A stretch of DNA of 64,000 nt from Elgaria multicarinata webbii (lineage: Eukaryota > Chordata > Lepidosauria > Squamata > Anguidae): the NCBI RefSeq assembly GCF_023053635.1, contig NC_086178.1, positions 47,266,726-47,330,725 on the forward strand, read 5' to 3'. The position numbers were made by a program, and so were the translations under genes. A model generated the notes under the pieces. The model was given only the letters and a program-made list of their open reading frames with translations, searched no databases and had not been told where the DNA came from. Within the stretch, counting starts at the first letter, position 1. Every line of letters starts with the position of its first letter. Below, piece after piece: positions 54,101-59,374 of the stretch.

Positions 54101-56405
54101 TTGTCCTCTATAGCTAGACCCATCTGGCCACTCTTGCACACCAGTTTTACGTTCAATCTTGTTATTGTTCAGATCTTCACTAAATAAATCTTGCTGTTCA
54201 CTACATTCTTCCTCATAATCTTCAGTTTCTTCTCCTTCTTCATCACCATCATAATCAAGAGAAGATTCTCGTTCAATCTCAATTTCAGTTTCTTCTCTTC
54301 CTTCTCCATGGAAGGAGTTTCCTCTTGATATGCTATCTCCTGTTTCATCTTTCTTCACTCTGAAATCATTAGGAAGAGCCACTGAAGTTCATTTACCAAA
54401 CAACGATAATCTAACACTGCAATCCCAAACAAACATTGGGAAGTTTATAAAGTGACTCCCTTGCAAGTAAATATACATAGGGTGCAATCCTAGGCATACT
54501 CATCTGGGAGTATTCAATGAGGCTTATTTCTGAGTAGACATACCACAGTATTGTGCAATTAGTGCACTTCTTGTAAGAGGATTTTTCAAGTGGCAGGCAT
54601 GCTGATTAAGCACACCTAATACTCTCAAAGCTATATAGGAACTGTACTAAATCCACTGCTAATCATTGCTAGTCCAAACTGAAGCATAGCATCAGCAGAG
54701 GTGACTGTTGCATAAAATTCCTATGCTACTTTTGGGATCTCTATTGTACAATGCCCTCCCATTTAGCAACAGAGCAGATGAAGGTGTCATCTGGACAAGC
54801 CCTCAAGAGCACAGTATAATATAGCATTAGAAAGGGTTATCACTACAACTATCCCAAAGATCAACAAAGAATTAAGTTGCACTAATCAGTCTTCACAGGG
54901 CATGAACCAACGAAGAGTAGAAAAATAATCTTCCTGAAGGCAATTTGTGGCCCTCCAAATGTTTTGGCCTACAACTTCCATCAACCCTAGCCAACACTGC
55001 CAATGGTGAGGAATGATGGGATTTGCAGGCCAAAACATCAGGAGAGCCACAAGATGCCCACCCCAGCTTGAAATCTTATATATTAAATAAATATTGCACC
55101 TCTTAAGTGCTCTTAGATCAAGGTTTACAAAAACTTTAAAAACAAATTGTGTTAAGACAAATTTTAGAAAGTGTGAGTCCAATTAATTAATAAAGTACTG
55201 CCATCCATAGCACACAAACGAAAGGAGGACAAACGTAACCAAAAATCATGCAACTAAGCCACTATAAACACAACTATGCCTGTCTCTATAGAAATATCAA
55301 GCCTGCATTGCCAATAATCACACTTGAATGACACATGTGTTCATCCCACAGAAGAAAAAACTCCCAAGCCTCTTCACAATTTCATCTGCTACTTAAATCT
55401 CAAAAAATATGCCCAAACACTTCCCACAAAGAAAAACAAACACATACACAATAAAAACATACAAATTCTCTAACTAGCCATCTATTTATTTTCCAACAGA
55501 TTTTTACAGTAAACCTGTCAGATAATCCAGTGTATTTGTGACGAATAAAAACTGCTCCTTCAAATAGCCTGCAGTACTTGTGACAGGTAAACACCAGTAC
55601 CTGTATATGACACACCACATACCAATTAGTTTACCTGTGACAAGATGTTTCTAAGGCTTCAGTACCATGACACTCAAGCCTTACGGTCTTCCATACAACC
55701 TCCCATGGCCCCTTGCTGGTACACAGATCGACTGCTTGGTACATATCTGCAGTAGGCAATCTTGGTATGTATGAAAGCCTATACTCCTGATTCTGGTGCT
55801 AAACATAAACTGAGGGGGCAGCAATCATAACACTTCTATGTTCTGTACACCATACAGCAAGCTACTAGTGTCAAACACTGGCAAACACACACACATGCCA
55901 AGTACAATCTATGTTTATTTGGTATTCACTCAAACAGGAAACACTTGTTGTTGTTATTCCCACTTTTGTTTTAAAACCAGCTTACAAAAGTTAAAAACTA
56001 TATATATTTCTACATCAAAAATAAAAAATAAAAATACACCAAGGGGTGTGAGAGAGTGCGATAAAGAAATCCTCCACACACTGCCACAAACACACCACAG
56101 CCCATCCGTTTATACACACAGAGACAGATACCAACGCCACCACGTGTCCAAACGGTCTTGTCTCCACTTATGCCAGACCAGTTTCCCCATTCACACGATG
56201 CCCGTGCACACGTGCAGTCGCCAAGAAGCAGCCACACTAGGCACTGTGAAGCATCGGGGCTTCCGCCAGAGGTCTCCAGAGGACACGAAATCTCGTTGCC
56301 AGAATCAGGCAGGAGTCATCGCTGTTGGGCAAGGGGTGGGGGGCTGCCCGCTTCCAGAGCGAGTACCCACCCAAGGGTCGGGGTGGCCGTCTGGACAGCC
56401 TCCAT
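16529..56405 (-). CDS. ANKMY1: Ankyrin repeat and MYND domain-containing protein 1, complete coding region in 18 exons
   Basis: Exon order from the 5' end: 56405-56371, 54359-54047, 50469-50323, 48921-48452, 47119-46903, 46099-45935, 43239-42857, 41401-41230, 38703-38551, 37358-37212, 31841-31734, 31053-30922, 28845-28732, 25286-25121, 24608-24551, 24295-24144, 20253-20200, 16743-16529. The lengths sum to 3201 bases, 1066 residues plus stop, and every junction keeps phase with GT-AG borders. Human ANKMY1 (also ZMYND13, TSAL1) is of similar size. Residues about 15-85 are acidic; about 89-180 hold MORN repeats (YRGQF, YVGQF, FTGSF units); about 180-345 match no domain I know; ankyrin repeats lie near 360-425, 580-665 and 720-850; the MYND zinc finger is 934-974; the tail 996-1066 is basic. 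MYND fingers bind protein partners and MORN repeats bind lipids or proteins, but the cellular role is poorly known. Exon 1 is the least certain. Confidence 0.93.
17520..17534. repeat. Poly-C run
   Basis: Fifteen C in a row in the last ANKMY1 intron. Confidence 0.9.
18205..19050 (+). mobile_element. L2-like LINE 3' end, split by a later LINE insertion
   Basis: The parts before 18278 and after 18728 read as a plus-strand L2 C-terminus ([11 protein letters not shown], then [17 protein letters not shown]) and a 3' tail with gtaagccactttgagtgcca. The inner part is a separate insertion. Confidence 0.65.
18286..18719 (-). mobile_element. LINE 3' end inserted in another LINE
   Basis: A minus-strand L2/CR1-type end with (ATT)n/(TTTA)n tail and the caccatcaatgtacatggtg unit. 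It is flanked by ACTTTATT at 18278-18285 and 18720-18727, the target-site duplication. A 14-bp local duplication (gaaacatggcatca) lies at its right side. Confidence 0.7.
20200..20253 (-). CDS. ANKMY1: ANKMY1 exon 17 (54 bases)
   Basis: The acceptor is tgctacaaaag and the donor G|gtaagt. G+AT makes Asp, followed by [17 protein letters not shown]. It was found by phase and splice signals between the MYND exon and the last exon. Confidence 0.8.
20933..21405. mobile_element. MITE, GGCC-N4-CTA[GC]AC group, 473 bp
   Basis: Both ends are GGCCATGGCTAGAC in inverted orientation, and TTA flanks both sides (20930-20932 and 21406-21408). The middle is not palindromic and shares gcacagggatgatcccgggg-type text with copies at 26.2, 40.2 and 46.2 kb. 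The TTA duplication suggests PIF/Harbinger. Confidence 0.85.
21672..22290 (-). mobile_element. BovB (RTE) LINE, 3' end
   Basis: A 157-codon minus frame (22273-21800) reads [35 protein letters not shown] and [20 protein letters not shown], then [11 protein letters not shown], the unmistakable C-terminus of BovB reverse transcriptase. The 3' part ends with the complement of gtttattcgttcagtcg. The copy is 5'-truncated near 22290. BovB is frequent in squamates. Confidence 0.93.
22669..22862 (+). mobile_element. tRNA-derived SINE
   Basis: The head gggcctgtagcgcagtggca is an A-box region, gattcaatcg a B-box, and the end ataaggcagcttcctatgtt a typical reptile SINE end. Other copies: 58614-58761 and reversed at 38111-38285. 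Confidence 0.8.
24013..24100 (+). repeat. Fragment of a SINE-like repeat
   Basis: The text ggctactagccctgatggtt and aggcagtaag is shared with the longer copy at 33717-34006. Confidence 0.55.
24144..24295 (-). CDS. ANKMY1: ANKMY1 exon 16: MYND zinc finger
   Basis: The acceptor is tcttttgcag and the donor GCAG|gtaggt. All eight zinc ligands of a MYND finger are present: Cys 934, 937, 948, 951, 957, 961, His 970 and Cys 974, with the spacing C-x2-C-x10-C-x2-C-x5-C-x3-C-x8-H-x3-C. MYND fingers bind proline-rich partner peptides. Confidence 0.97.
24551..24608 (-). CDS. ANKMY1: ANKMY1 exon 15 (58 bases)
   Basis: The acceptor is gtcttgcag and the donor AG|gtgaga. It encodes [18 protein letters not shown] with split codons on both sides (G+GA and AG+G), too short to stand out as an open frame. 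Confidence 0.88.
25121..25286 (-). CDS. ANKMY1: ANKMY1 exon 14: charged helical linker
   Basis: The acceptor is gtattgcag and the donor G|gtgagt. Fifty-five codons plus one base, mostly Lys, Arg, Glu and Leu ([20 protein letters not shown]), probably one long helix before the MYND finger. Confidence 0.93.
25400..25617 (+). repeat. L2-like LINE 3' end
   Basis: The end gtaaaccgctctcaggttct followed by ataaataaat, with L2-like text before it. Confidence 0.5.
26160..26600. mobile_element. Probable partial copy of the GGCC-N4-CTA[GC]AC group
   Basis: GC-rich text gatgcacagggaatcccggg and cacgagtagtgaggctctg resembles the inner parts of the copies at 20933, 40154 and 46225. The right end complement is GGGCATGTCTACAC. 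The left end is not found. Confidence 0.5.
26970..27150. mobile_element. Palindromic MITE
   Basis: Arms tggattgttgtcatgacatc and the complement of gacatcacaacaaccactca. Inside, cccaataacagaccatgggt occurs twice in direct order. Confidence 0.55.
27160..28690. other. ANKMY1 intron stretch without recognised feature
   Basis: Unique-looking AT-rich intron with a GC-richer patch near 28050 (cagccagagcacgtatcaga). No exon, RNA gene or named repeat was seen. Confidence 0.4.
28732..28845 (-). CDS. ANKMY1: ANKMY1 exon 13: last ankyrin-like unit
   Basis: Thirty-eight codons; acceptor gtctccccag, donor CAG|gtatgt. [20 protein letters not shown] resembles an ankyrin outer helix and hairpin. Confidence 0.93.
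29850..29949 (+). mobile_element. CR1 LINE 3' end
   Basis: The text gttggacttgatggcctttt, ccttccaactctattatgct and the terminal ATTCTATGA are typical of CR1 3' ends. The same unit is reversed at 61025-61110. Confidence 0.8.
30150..30300. repeat. Fragment with gaagaagacc...ggtcgaaac motif
   Basis: At about 30204-30230 the text ggaagaagacctatggtcga and aac resembles a motif seen in several dispersed elements, possibly Penelope-like. Family uncertain. Confidence 0.25.
30678..30817. mobile_element. Short MITE, GGCC-N4-CTA[GC]AC group
   Basis: 140 bp with long near-perfect arms (TTAGCTAGACCTAAGGTTTA, then TCCCGGGATCGTCCCGGGGT). It sits about 105 bases 3' of ANKMY1 exon 12 in the intron. Sister of 14537-14655. 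Confidence 0.85.
30922..31053 (-). CDS. ANKMY1: ANKMY1 exon 12: ankyrin repeat
   Basis: Forty-four codons; acceptor ttgactcag, donor CTG|gtaaga. [20 protein letters not shown] and GSALCAVTN fit the ankyrin pattern. Confidence 0.94.
31734..31841 (-). CDS. ANKMY1: ANKMY1 exon 11: ankyrin repeat
   Basis: Thirty-six codons; acceptor tgccctcttag, donor CAG|gtatgc. [20 protein letters not shown] and [12 protein letters not shown] continue the ankyrin block. Confidence 0.94.
32040..33700. other. ANKMY1 intron stretch without clear feature
   Basis: Mostly AT-rich unique-looking DNA, with a short old repeat near 33150-33245 (tatttctaagtggatatgta and attgcact). No exon was seen. Confidence 0.4.
33717..34006 (+). 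mobile_element. SINE-like reptile repeat
   Basis: It runs from gaactttcactaccgcaaga to ggtctgatccagcatggctc and ttcttttgttc. The end is shared with 60835-60983 and the middle with 24013-24100. It abuts the L2 at 34010. Confidence 0.65.
34010..34970 (-). mobile_element. L2 LINE, reverse-transcriptase region
   Basis: Minus-strand frames read [48 protein letters not shown] (the catalytic YADD box) and [17 protein letters not shown], in L2 order but in different frames. A degenerate copy in the ANKMY1 intron. Confidence 0.88.
35940..36090 (+). repeat. L2/CR1 fragment
   Basis: The text gctacaagagagagggcctc and ggcaccctatctctggaaca corresponds to the ATRERA...W-N end of L2-like ORF2. Confidence 0.45.
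37212..37358 (-). CDS. ANKMY1: ANKMY1 exon 10
   Basis: Forty-nine codons in phase 0; acceptor tgcctgtag, donor AAG|gtgagc. It ends with [17 protein letters not shown], the start of the third ankyrin block. A 183-codon open frame on the opposite strand is only its shadow. Confidence 0.93.
38111..38285 (-). mobile_element. tRNA-SINE copy, reversed
   Basis: The text tgaagccagtttataccaag, tcagactattggttcatcta and agcagtagccctccaaggtc is the complement of the SINE body seen at 22669-22862. Confidence 0.6.
38551..38703 (-). CDS. ANKMY1: ANKMY1 exon 9: ankyrin repeat
   Basis: Fifty-one codons in phase 0; acceptor gtttttcag, donor AAG|gtatgt. [19 protein letters not shown] and [20 protein letters not shown] form an ankyrin unit with the canonical TPLH-like turn. 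Confidence 0.94.
38760..40140. other. ANKMY1 intron stretch without clear feature
   Basis: AT-rich unique-looking intron between exon 9 and the large GC-rich element. Nothing was recognised. Confidence 0.4.
40154..41163. mobile_element. GC-rich inverted-end element, 1010 bp, GGCC-N4-CTA[GC]AC group
   Basis: Ends GGCCGTTGCTAGAT and (complement) GGCCTTGCTAGACC, flanked by CTAA on both sides (40150-40153, 41164-41167). The middle is a long purine/G-rich array of units such as gggcgggcgagc, ggcggacatggcgagcggg and atcagacatggcgg, with runs of 10-14 G. Open frames in it come from composition. Confidence 0.8.
41230..41401 (-). CDS. ANKMY1: ANKMY1 exon 8: ankyrin repeats
   Basis: The acceptor is gtttttag and the donor AGA|gtagga. 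GA+G makes Glu. It encodes two ankyrin cores, [15 protein letters not shown] and [19 protein letters not shown]. Confidence 0.93.
42650..42693. repeat. Perfect 19-bp hairpin
   Basis: TCCTGCCCCACCTCAAACT and its exact complement, separated by six bases (ctgaat), in the ANKMY1 intron between exons 7 and 8. Confidence 0.85.
42857..43239 (-). CDS. ANKMY1: ANKMY1 exon 7: Ser-rich linker
   Basis: The acceptor is tatatag and the donor GA|gtaagt. The exon (127 codons plus two bases) is rich in Ser, Glu and Thr, probably disordered in its first half, and ends [20 protein letters not shown] before the second ankyrin block. No transposon similarity was seen in it. Confidence 0.88.
43520..44130. other. 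ANKMY1 intron stretch without clear feature
   Basis: AT-rich, with a LINE-like tail near 43466-43520 (tttatttcatttatatcctg) just before it. Nothing else was recognised. Confidence 0.35.
44139..44270. mobile_element. Near-perfect palindromic MITE
   Basis: 132 bp; arms CAGCCTTCCTCAACCTGGGG and GCTCCAGATGTGTTGGACTA fold on a centre CCAGCCAGCTGGCTGG. Same family as 685-787 and 48213-48330. Confidence 0.85.
44560..45756 (-). mobile_element. L2 LINE 3' part, split by a fold-back insertion
   Basis: Minus-strand remains [17 protein letters not shown] (about 45620-45680) and a 3' region with ctaaaagcagttaaaattca and AATAAAA-type tail near 44560. The insertion at 45134-45558 separates the two parts. 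Confidence 0.65.
45134..45558. mobile_element. Long fold-back element, 425 bp
   Basis: Ends GGGGGGCTTCCACACACAGT and its complement; arms of about 205 bp, almost perfect, centred near 45340. The arms are GC-rich (ggcggcggcgaaaagttccc). No clear target duplication. Inserted in an L2 within the ANKMY1 intron between exons 6 and 7. Confidence 0.88.
45935..46099 (-). CDS. ANKMY1: ANKMY1 exon 6: ankyrin repeat
   Basis: Fifty-five codons, phase 0; acceptor cttgtgcag, donor GAG|gtcagt. [20 protein letters not shown] followed by [12 protein letters not shown] is a typical ankyrin helix-loop pair. GTCAGT is a weaker but acceptable donor. Confidence 0.92.
46225..46706. mobile_element. MITE, GGCC-N4-CTA[GC]AC group, 482 bp
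   Basis: Left end GGCCTTAGCTAGACC, right end complement GGCCATAGCTACAT. The middle shares gcacagggacgatcccggga and an ACTT-AAAGGGGCAG-type segment with the 20933 copy. It starts 126 bases 5' of ANKMY1 exon 6. Confidence 0.8.
46903..47119 (-). CDS. ANKMY1: ANKMY1 exon 5: start of ankyrin repeats
   Basis: The acceptor is cctgtag and the donor GCT|gtaaga. It completes Arg, gives 72 codons and contains [20 protein letters not shown] and [12 protein letters not shown], an ankyrin unit continued in exon 6. Confidence 0.94.
47375..47450 (-). repeat. LINE 3' tail
   Basis: The text tgtttgttttatttattact and cttgactattgggtggtata, same type as 4013-4080. Confidence 0.5.
47625..47875. mobile_element. 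Palindromic MITE
   Basis: The left arm cgcacaactgggattacctt, aattaccca matches the complement of attagcgtaatcgaggttac on the right. GC-rich centre with gtgcaggacgggtg and cccgccctgcag inversions. Confidence 0.6.
48213..48330. mobile_element. Palindromic MITE (685-787 family)
   Basis: The text ggctttcccaacctggcacc on the left, gagccaggttgggaaaggct on the right, and gatgggagttgtagtctaac inside. Confidence 0.75.
48452..48921 (-). CDS. ANKMY1: ANKMY1 exon 4: large exon of unassigned fold
   Basis: The longest exon (156 codons plus two bases); acceptor gctaaag, donor AG|gtaagc. It starts with a last MORN-like piece ([14 protein letters not shown]), then carries residues I cannot place in a known domain, rich in aromatic and acidic residues ([36 protein letters not shown]). 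Confidence 0.92.
48990..50320. other. ANKMY1 intron stretch without clear feature
   Basis: AT-rich intron between exons 3 and 4. I see no named repeat or exon. Confidence 0.4.
50323..50469 (-). CDS. ANKMY1: ANKMY1 exon 3: MORN repeats
   Basis: Forty-nine codons, phase 0 at both ends; acceptor tattacag, donor CAG|gtaatt. [20 protein letters not shown] and [20 protein letters not shown] are two consecutive MORN units. Confidence 0.95.
50946..51030 (+). repeat. LINE 3' tail with (AAT)n
   Basis: The text actacccagagagcttcagc and tatgggcggtatataaatgt followed by (AAT)n. Confidence 0.6.
51150..51179. repeat. (AG)n microsatellite
   Basis: About 14 AG units. Confidence 0.95.
52911..53086. mobile_element. 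Palindromic MITE, GTTCAGACAAC-type ends
   Basis: Left GGCTCTGTTCAGACAACATG, right complement GGGCCTGTTCAGACAACACG; ATC flanks both sides. Inside are aaccatgatggttaag-type inversions. A SINE-like end (ataaggcagcttcttatgtt) precedes it at about 52867. Confidence 0.75.
53443..53457. repeat. Poly-G run
   Basis: Fifteen G in a row. Confidence 0.9.
54047..54359 (-). CDS. ANKMY1: ANKMY1 exon 2: acidic region and first MORN repeat
   Basis: The acceptor is gatttcag and the donor GAG|gtaaac. The first two thirds are very acidic, with runs of Glu and Asp. The end, [20 protein letters not shown] and following, is a MORN unit. A second possible acceptor (acttcag, 22 bases upstream) would need a different exon 1 phase. 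Confidence 0.9.
54948..55055. mobile_element. Palindromic MITE (685-787 family, diverged)
   Basis: Left tgtggccctccaaatgtttt, right aacatcaggagagccacaag, with ttggcctacaacttccatca inside. Confidence 0.65.
55060..56230. other. First ANKMY1 intron, no clear feature
   Basis: Unique-looking DNA between exon 2 and the CpG-rich block. A 232-codon plus-strand frame (55838-56536) is low-complexity and CpG-driven; no homology was recognised. Confidence 0.4.
56371..56405 (-). CDS. ANKMY1: ANKMY1 coding exon 1 (proposed)
   Basis: The ATG at 56405 lies in a CpG-rich block with a strong start context (A at -3, G at +4), and it is the first ATG in this open frame. It encodes 11 codons plus GG before a G|GTGGGT donor. 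GG joins A of exon 2 to make Gly and keeps phase. The exon is chosen by position, context and phase, not by remembered homology. Confidence 0.55.
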
Positions 56406-56680
56406 TCTGTCCGAAGGTAGAGAAGACACCGCCTCGACCGCGCGGCCTCCACCACTGGCCGCCAGCAGCAGCAGCAGCCCCGGTAAGGCCGCGGAGGGAG
56501 AGGAACGTAACAAACAACCAGGCGCCAGAGAGATGAGGGCGCTGCTGACCGTCAACGGTAAAGCCGACGCGCCCGTGGGACGCGGGAGGGGTGGGCGCTG
56601 AGGAGACAGCCAGCCCCGCCACGGCCGCACTGATCACCACCCGCCACCCCTCTCCCCCGCTTGGCCTGCGCCGCATCCGA

Positions 56681-56694
56681 ATTGCCATAGAAAC
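56681..56694. promoter_or_regulatory. X-box (RFX factor site)
   Basis: ATTGCCATAGAAAC fits all 14 positions of the X-box consensus RTHNYYWTRRNRAC, which RFX factors bind at ciliary gene promoters. It lies 276 bases upstream of the proposed ATG in the CpG-rich block. Function is inferred from sequence and place only. Confidence 0.6.
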
Positions 56695-56755
56695 CGAGGC
56701 GGAGTTTTGCGAAACGCAGGCGGGGCCTCCCTTGGCTCCGACTCTACAGAAACGT

Positions 56756-56885
56756 AGTTGGTTCCTTCAAGGCGCACCCCTAGGCATGTTTAGACAGGGG
56801 GAAAGGACGCCTAGGTGCTGCCTGGGGAATGCTGGGAGTTGTAAGACTTTTTTTCCCTGTCTAAACATGGGTAGGATTGCTCCCA
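56756..56885. mobile_element. Palindromic MITE just upstream of the ANKMY1 promoter
   Basis: Left gcacccctaggcatgtttag and acaggggg, right ccctgtctaaacatgggtag and gattgctcc. A related copy is at 57912-58005. It begins about 60 bases from the X-box. Confidence 0.7.
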
Positions 56886-57054
56886 TACATACTACCCTGG
56901 CTGCCTTCATCCCTCCCTTTTTCTGAGGAAAGTCCTTTTAAGGGTTTCTCCACACGTTTCTTACACATCTGGACAAAGAACTAGCTATGTACAATGAAGA
57001 ATGGATGCATAACTTTACAGTTCATTCCCCTTTCGTTCCTTTTCCCGCCCCTAA

Positions 57055-57299
57055 GGCCAGATCTACACCAAGCAGGATATTGCACTATGAAAGCGATATC
57101 AAAGTGGTATATAAAAGGCAGGAGCCACACCAGGCAAGATATAGCACCATGAAAGCAGTATATGGTATGTGTCAATGGGTCCCAACAGTTGTCAGTGGAG
57201 TTCAATACCGCTATAAAGCAGTAGTGTGGCTCCTGCTTCTTATATACTGCTTTCATACTGGTTTCATAGTGCAATATCCTGCTTAGTGTAGATTAGGCC
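57055..57299. mobile_element. Inverted-repeat MITE, GGCC-N4-CTA[GC]AC group
   Basis: 245 bp; GGCCAGATCTACACCAAGCA on the left, complement GGCCTAATCTACACTAAGCA on the right. Close relative of 1365-1586. Confidence 0.85.
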
Positions 57300-57911
57300 A
57301 TAGTCATAAGATACAACCTTACCATTTATACCTTTTATTCTAAATAACCCCTACGTCCATCTACAATAGATCATGTTTTGTTTTGGACTCAGTACACTCT
57401 ATCAATCTAATCAGACCTTGGGTCTAATTTTAAACGGTTGTTTTAAAATATTCATCTGTTTCTGCCTCACACCCTAACCCCAACCCCCAAACCATATATA
57501 GTAATAGTAAACTCATATACCAAGTGTGGATTCTTAAGTGGTGAAGACGGCACCCATCCACACACAGGAGGGAGGTATCAATAGGATCAAGGTTTGCAAA
57601 AGTAGAACAAATCTTGAAGAGGGAAATCCTAAGGCGGTGGAGGGGAGTCCAAAATCAGCCCAATGAGGATCAAGCATGATCATCCTTTACTGCCTGGGTT
57701 TTTGAGGACGGGAACAGAAAGCCAGGGGGGAGCGGGAATGGAATAGAGTATCCTGGAAAGGGGCATTGCTGGCTGGAACTCTGGAGCCCCCTCCCCTTGC
57801 AATGTTTTGCCGCGTGCGTATTTATATTTAAATTCTAAGCTAAATTGATGTGGCCTCAAGCCAAATTGATATATGACTCTAGAAACATGAAGAACTTACA
57901 TTGGCTATTAC

Positions 57912-58005
57912 TTTAAGGGTGCAATCGCATGCATGTTTAAATAGAAAAAGTCCCCAACCAGTCATGCTTTTTTTTCTATCTGAACATGCATAGGATTGCA
58001 CCTTA
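57912..58005. mobile_element. Palindromic MITE
   Basis: AGGGTGCAATCGCATGCATG on the left, catgcataggattgcacctt on the right. Related to 56756-56885. Confidence 0.75.
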
Positions 58006-58613
58006 ATAGCATGAGGCTCCATGGTCTTTTTGTTATTTTTTAAGGGCAGTGTGGGCTTCCTCGACAGACAGTCCCAGTGCTGAGATACACATCCAATCAC
58101 TTTTTTAAAAAAAATTAAATAGTGAGCACCAAGCTCTAGACACATACTTGGATATTTGGTCAGCGTACTCAACAATATGTACCCTTGAATATTAATGAGA
58201 TAATGTACACATGTTTTTGAATGTACCAACTTCTTTCCCCACCCGTTTTATTTGTATTGTGTAAAAGGGAGAAAGAGAGTGAAAATGGAATAAAAATAAT
58301 AATGGCAGGGGTGTGTGACTAGGGAGCACCGACAACTGTGACCCCCTTTCCTCTTCCAGCAATAATGAGCTGGCAGTTTCTGAAGCTGCTGCCGATTATG
58401 ACACCTTTTCTTTAGAGGGTATTGCACCATCTGCATTAGAACACATGTCTATCCCCCACCTCTCAGGGTGCTTCCAAACAAGGCTTTGCTTGCAGAATCA
58501 TGGCCCATCCCAACATATTCCAGTGGTCAGTTACAAGGTCAGTTCTTTTTTGGTTGGCTATTTGTGAATAATCCTTTAAAAAGTAAGCAGCCAAACACCC
58601 TTGTTTAAGTACA

Positions 58614-58761
58614 TTCAGCCATAGCTCAAGTGATAGAATGCACAATCTCTATGCAAAGAGGTTCCATTCCTGGCATCTCCAGGTAGGGTTAGGAAAGACT
58701 CCTGTCTGAACTCCGGAGAGCTGATCTAGATGGACTAATGGGCTGACAGCTTCTTATGTTC
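58614..58761 (+). mobile_element. tRNA-derived SINE
   Basis: The text ccatagctcaagtgatagaa (A-box region), ggttccattcc (B-box) and gacagcttcttatgttc end. Same family as 22669-22862. Confidence 0.7.
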
Positions 58762-58962
58762 CAGTGGAGGCTGGTGGCTCTGATGTCAGTGGAGTGGTGA
58801 AACCGTTCCAGGTTTCAGTCGGAACTCAAAAGGAGCTGTCCAAGGTGTTGAACCTAAATTTGAGTGGTTAAGGTTCAGCACCTTTAGAGTTCTGGCTTGT
58901 TCTGACTGAAAACTGGAGAGGATTCACCACCTTAATTACATCAGCGCCATCAGCCTCCACTG
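58762..58962. mobile_element. hAT-like MITE inserted at a SINE end
   Basis: 201 bp with inverted ends CAGTGGAGGCTG. The flanks TTATGTTC (58754-58761) and CTATGTTC (58963-58970) match at 7 of 8 bases, fitting the 8-bp duplication of hAT elements. Confidence 0.75.
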
Positions 58963-58977
58963 CTATGTTCCTATTCC

Positions 58978-59160
58978 AATGGTCATTCAGAAATGAAACA
59001 ATCCAGGCTTTAAGGTTCTTTCCACACTTTCAGTCAAGAGGATGTACTAAAACCACAGACAATAACCACTGGAATGCATTGATTCCTTCTGAATGGCCAC
59101 AGGAATACATGAAAAGAACCTTAAAATTTGAATTGCTTCATTCATATTTTAAAAATATTT
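58978..59160. mobile_element. Palindromic MITE
   Basis: The text gaaatgaaacaatccaggct and ttaaggttctttcc on the left, gaaaagaaccttaaaatttg and aattgcttcattc on the right. Confidence 0.6.
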
Positions 59161-59374
59161 ATAAGCTAGTCTTTTTCCCATTAAAGTTGTAAATGATCCT
59201 AACATGTTTCATACTTACTCACTACATAATTCACATTGCTGTGAGTTATAATGCCATGTAATACAACATGGAGGAAAGGCTCTCCCTTAAATGGGCTTTG
59301 GTATGGCCAGGACTTGATCTTCTCCTTAAAACAACAATTGTGGTCAAATACATTTCAGTGGGGTGGTGGAAATG

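Larger units (their letters stand above)
56230..56750 (-). promoter_or_regulatory. CpG-rich promoter block of ANKMY1
   Basis: GC-rich and dense in CpG, in an otherwise AT-rich landscape, and overlapping proposed exon 1. The transcription start is probably between 56405 and about 56680. Open frames on both strands here reflect base composition. No second gene starting rightwards was recognised. Confidence 0.7.

Noticed and set aside
55838-56601. Long plus-strand frames (232 and 147 codons) over the CpG-rich block
   Set aside because: Their length comes from GC-rich composition; no known domain, and no splice or start evidence for a gene facing right.
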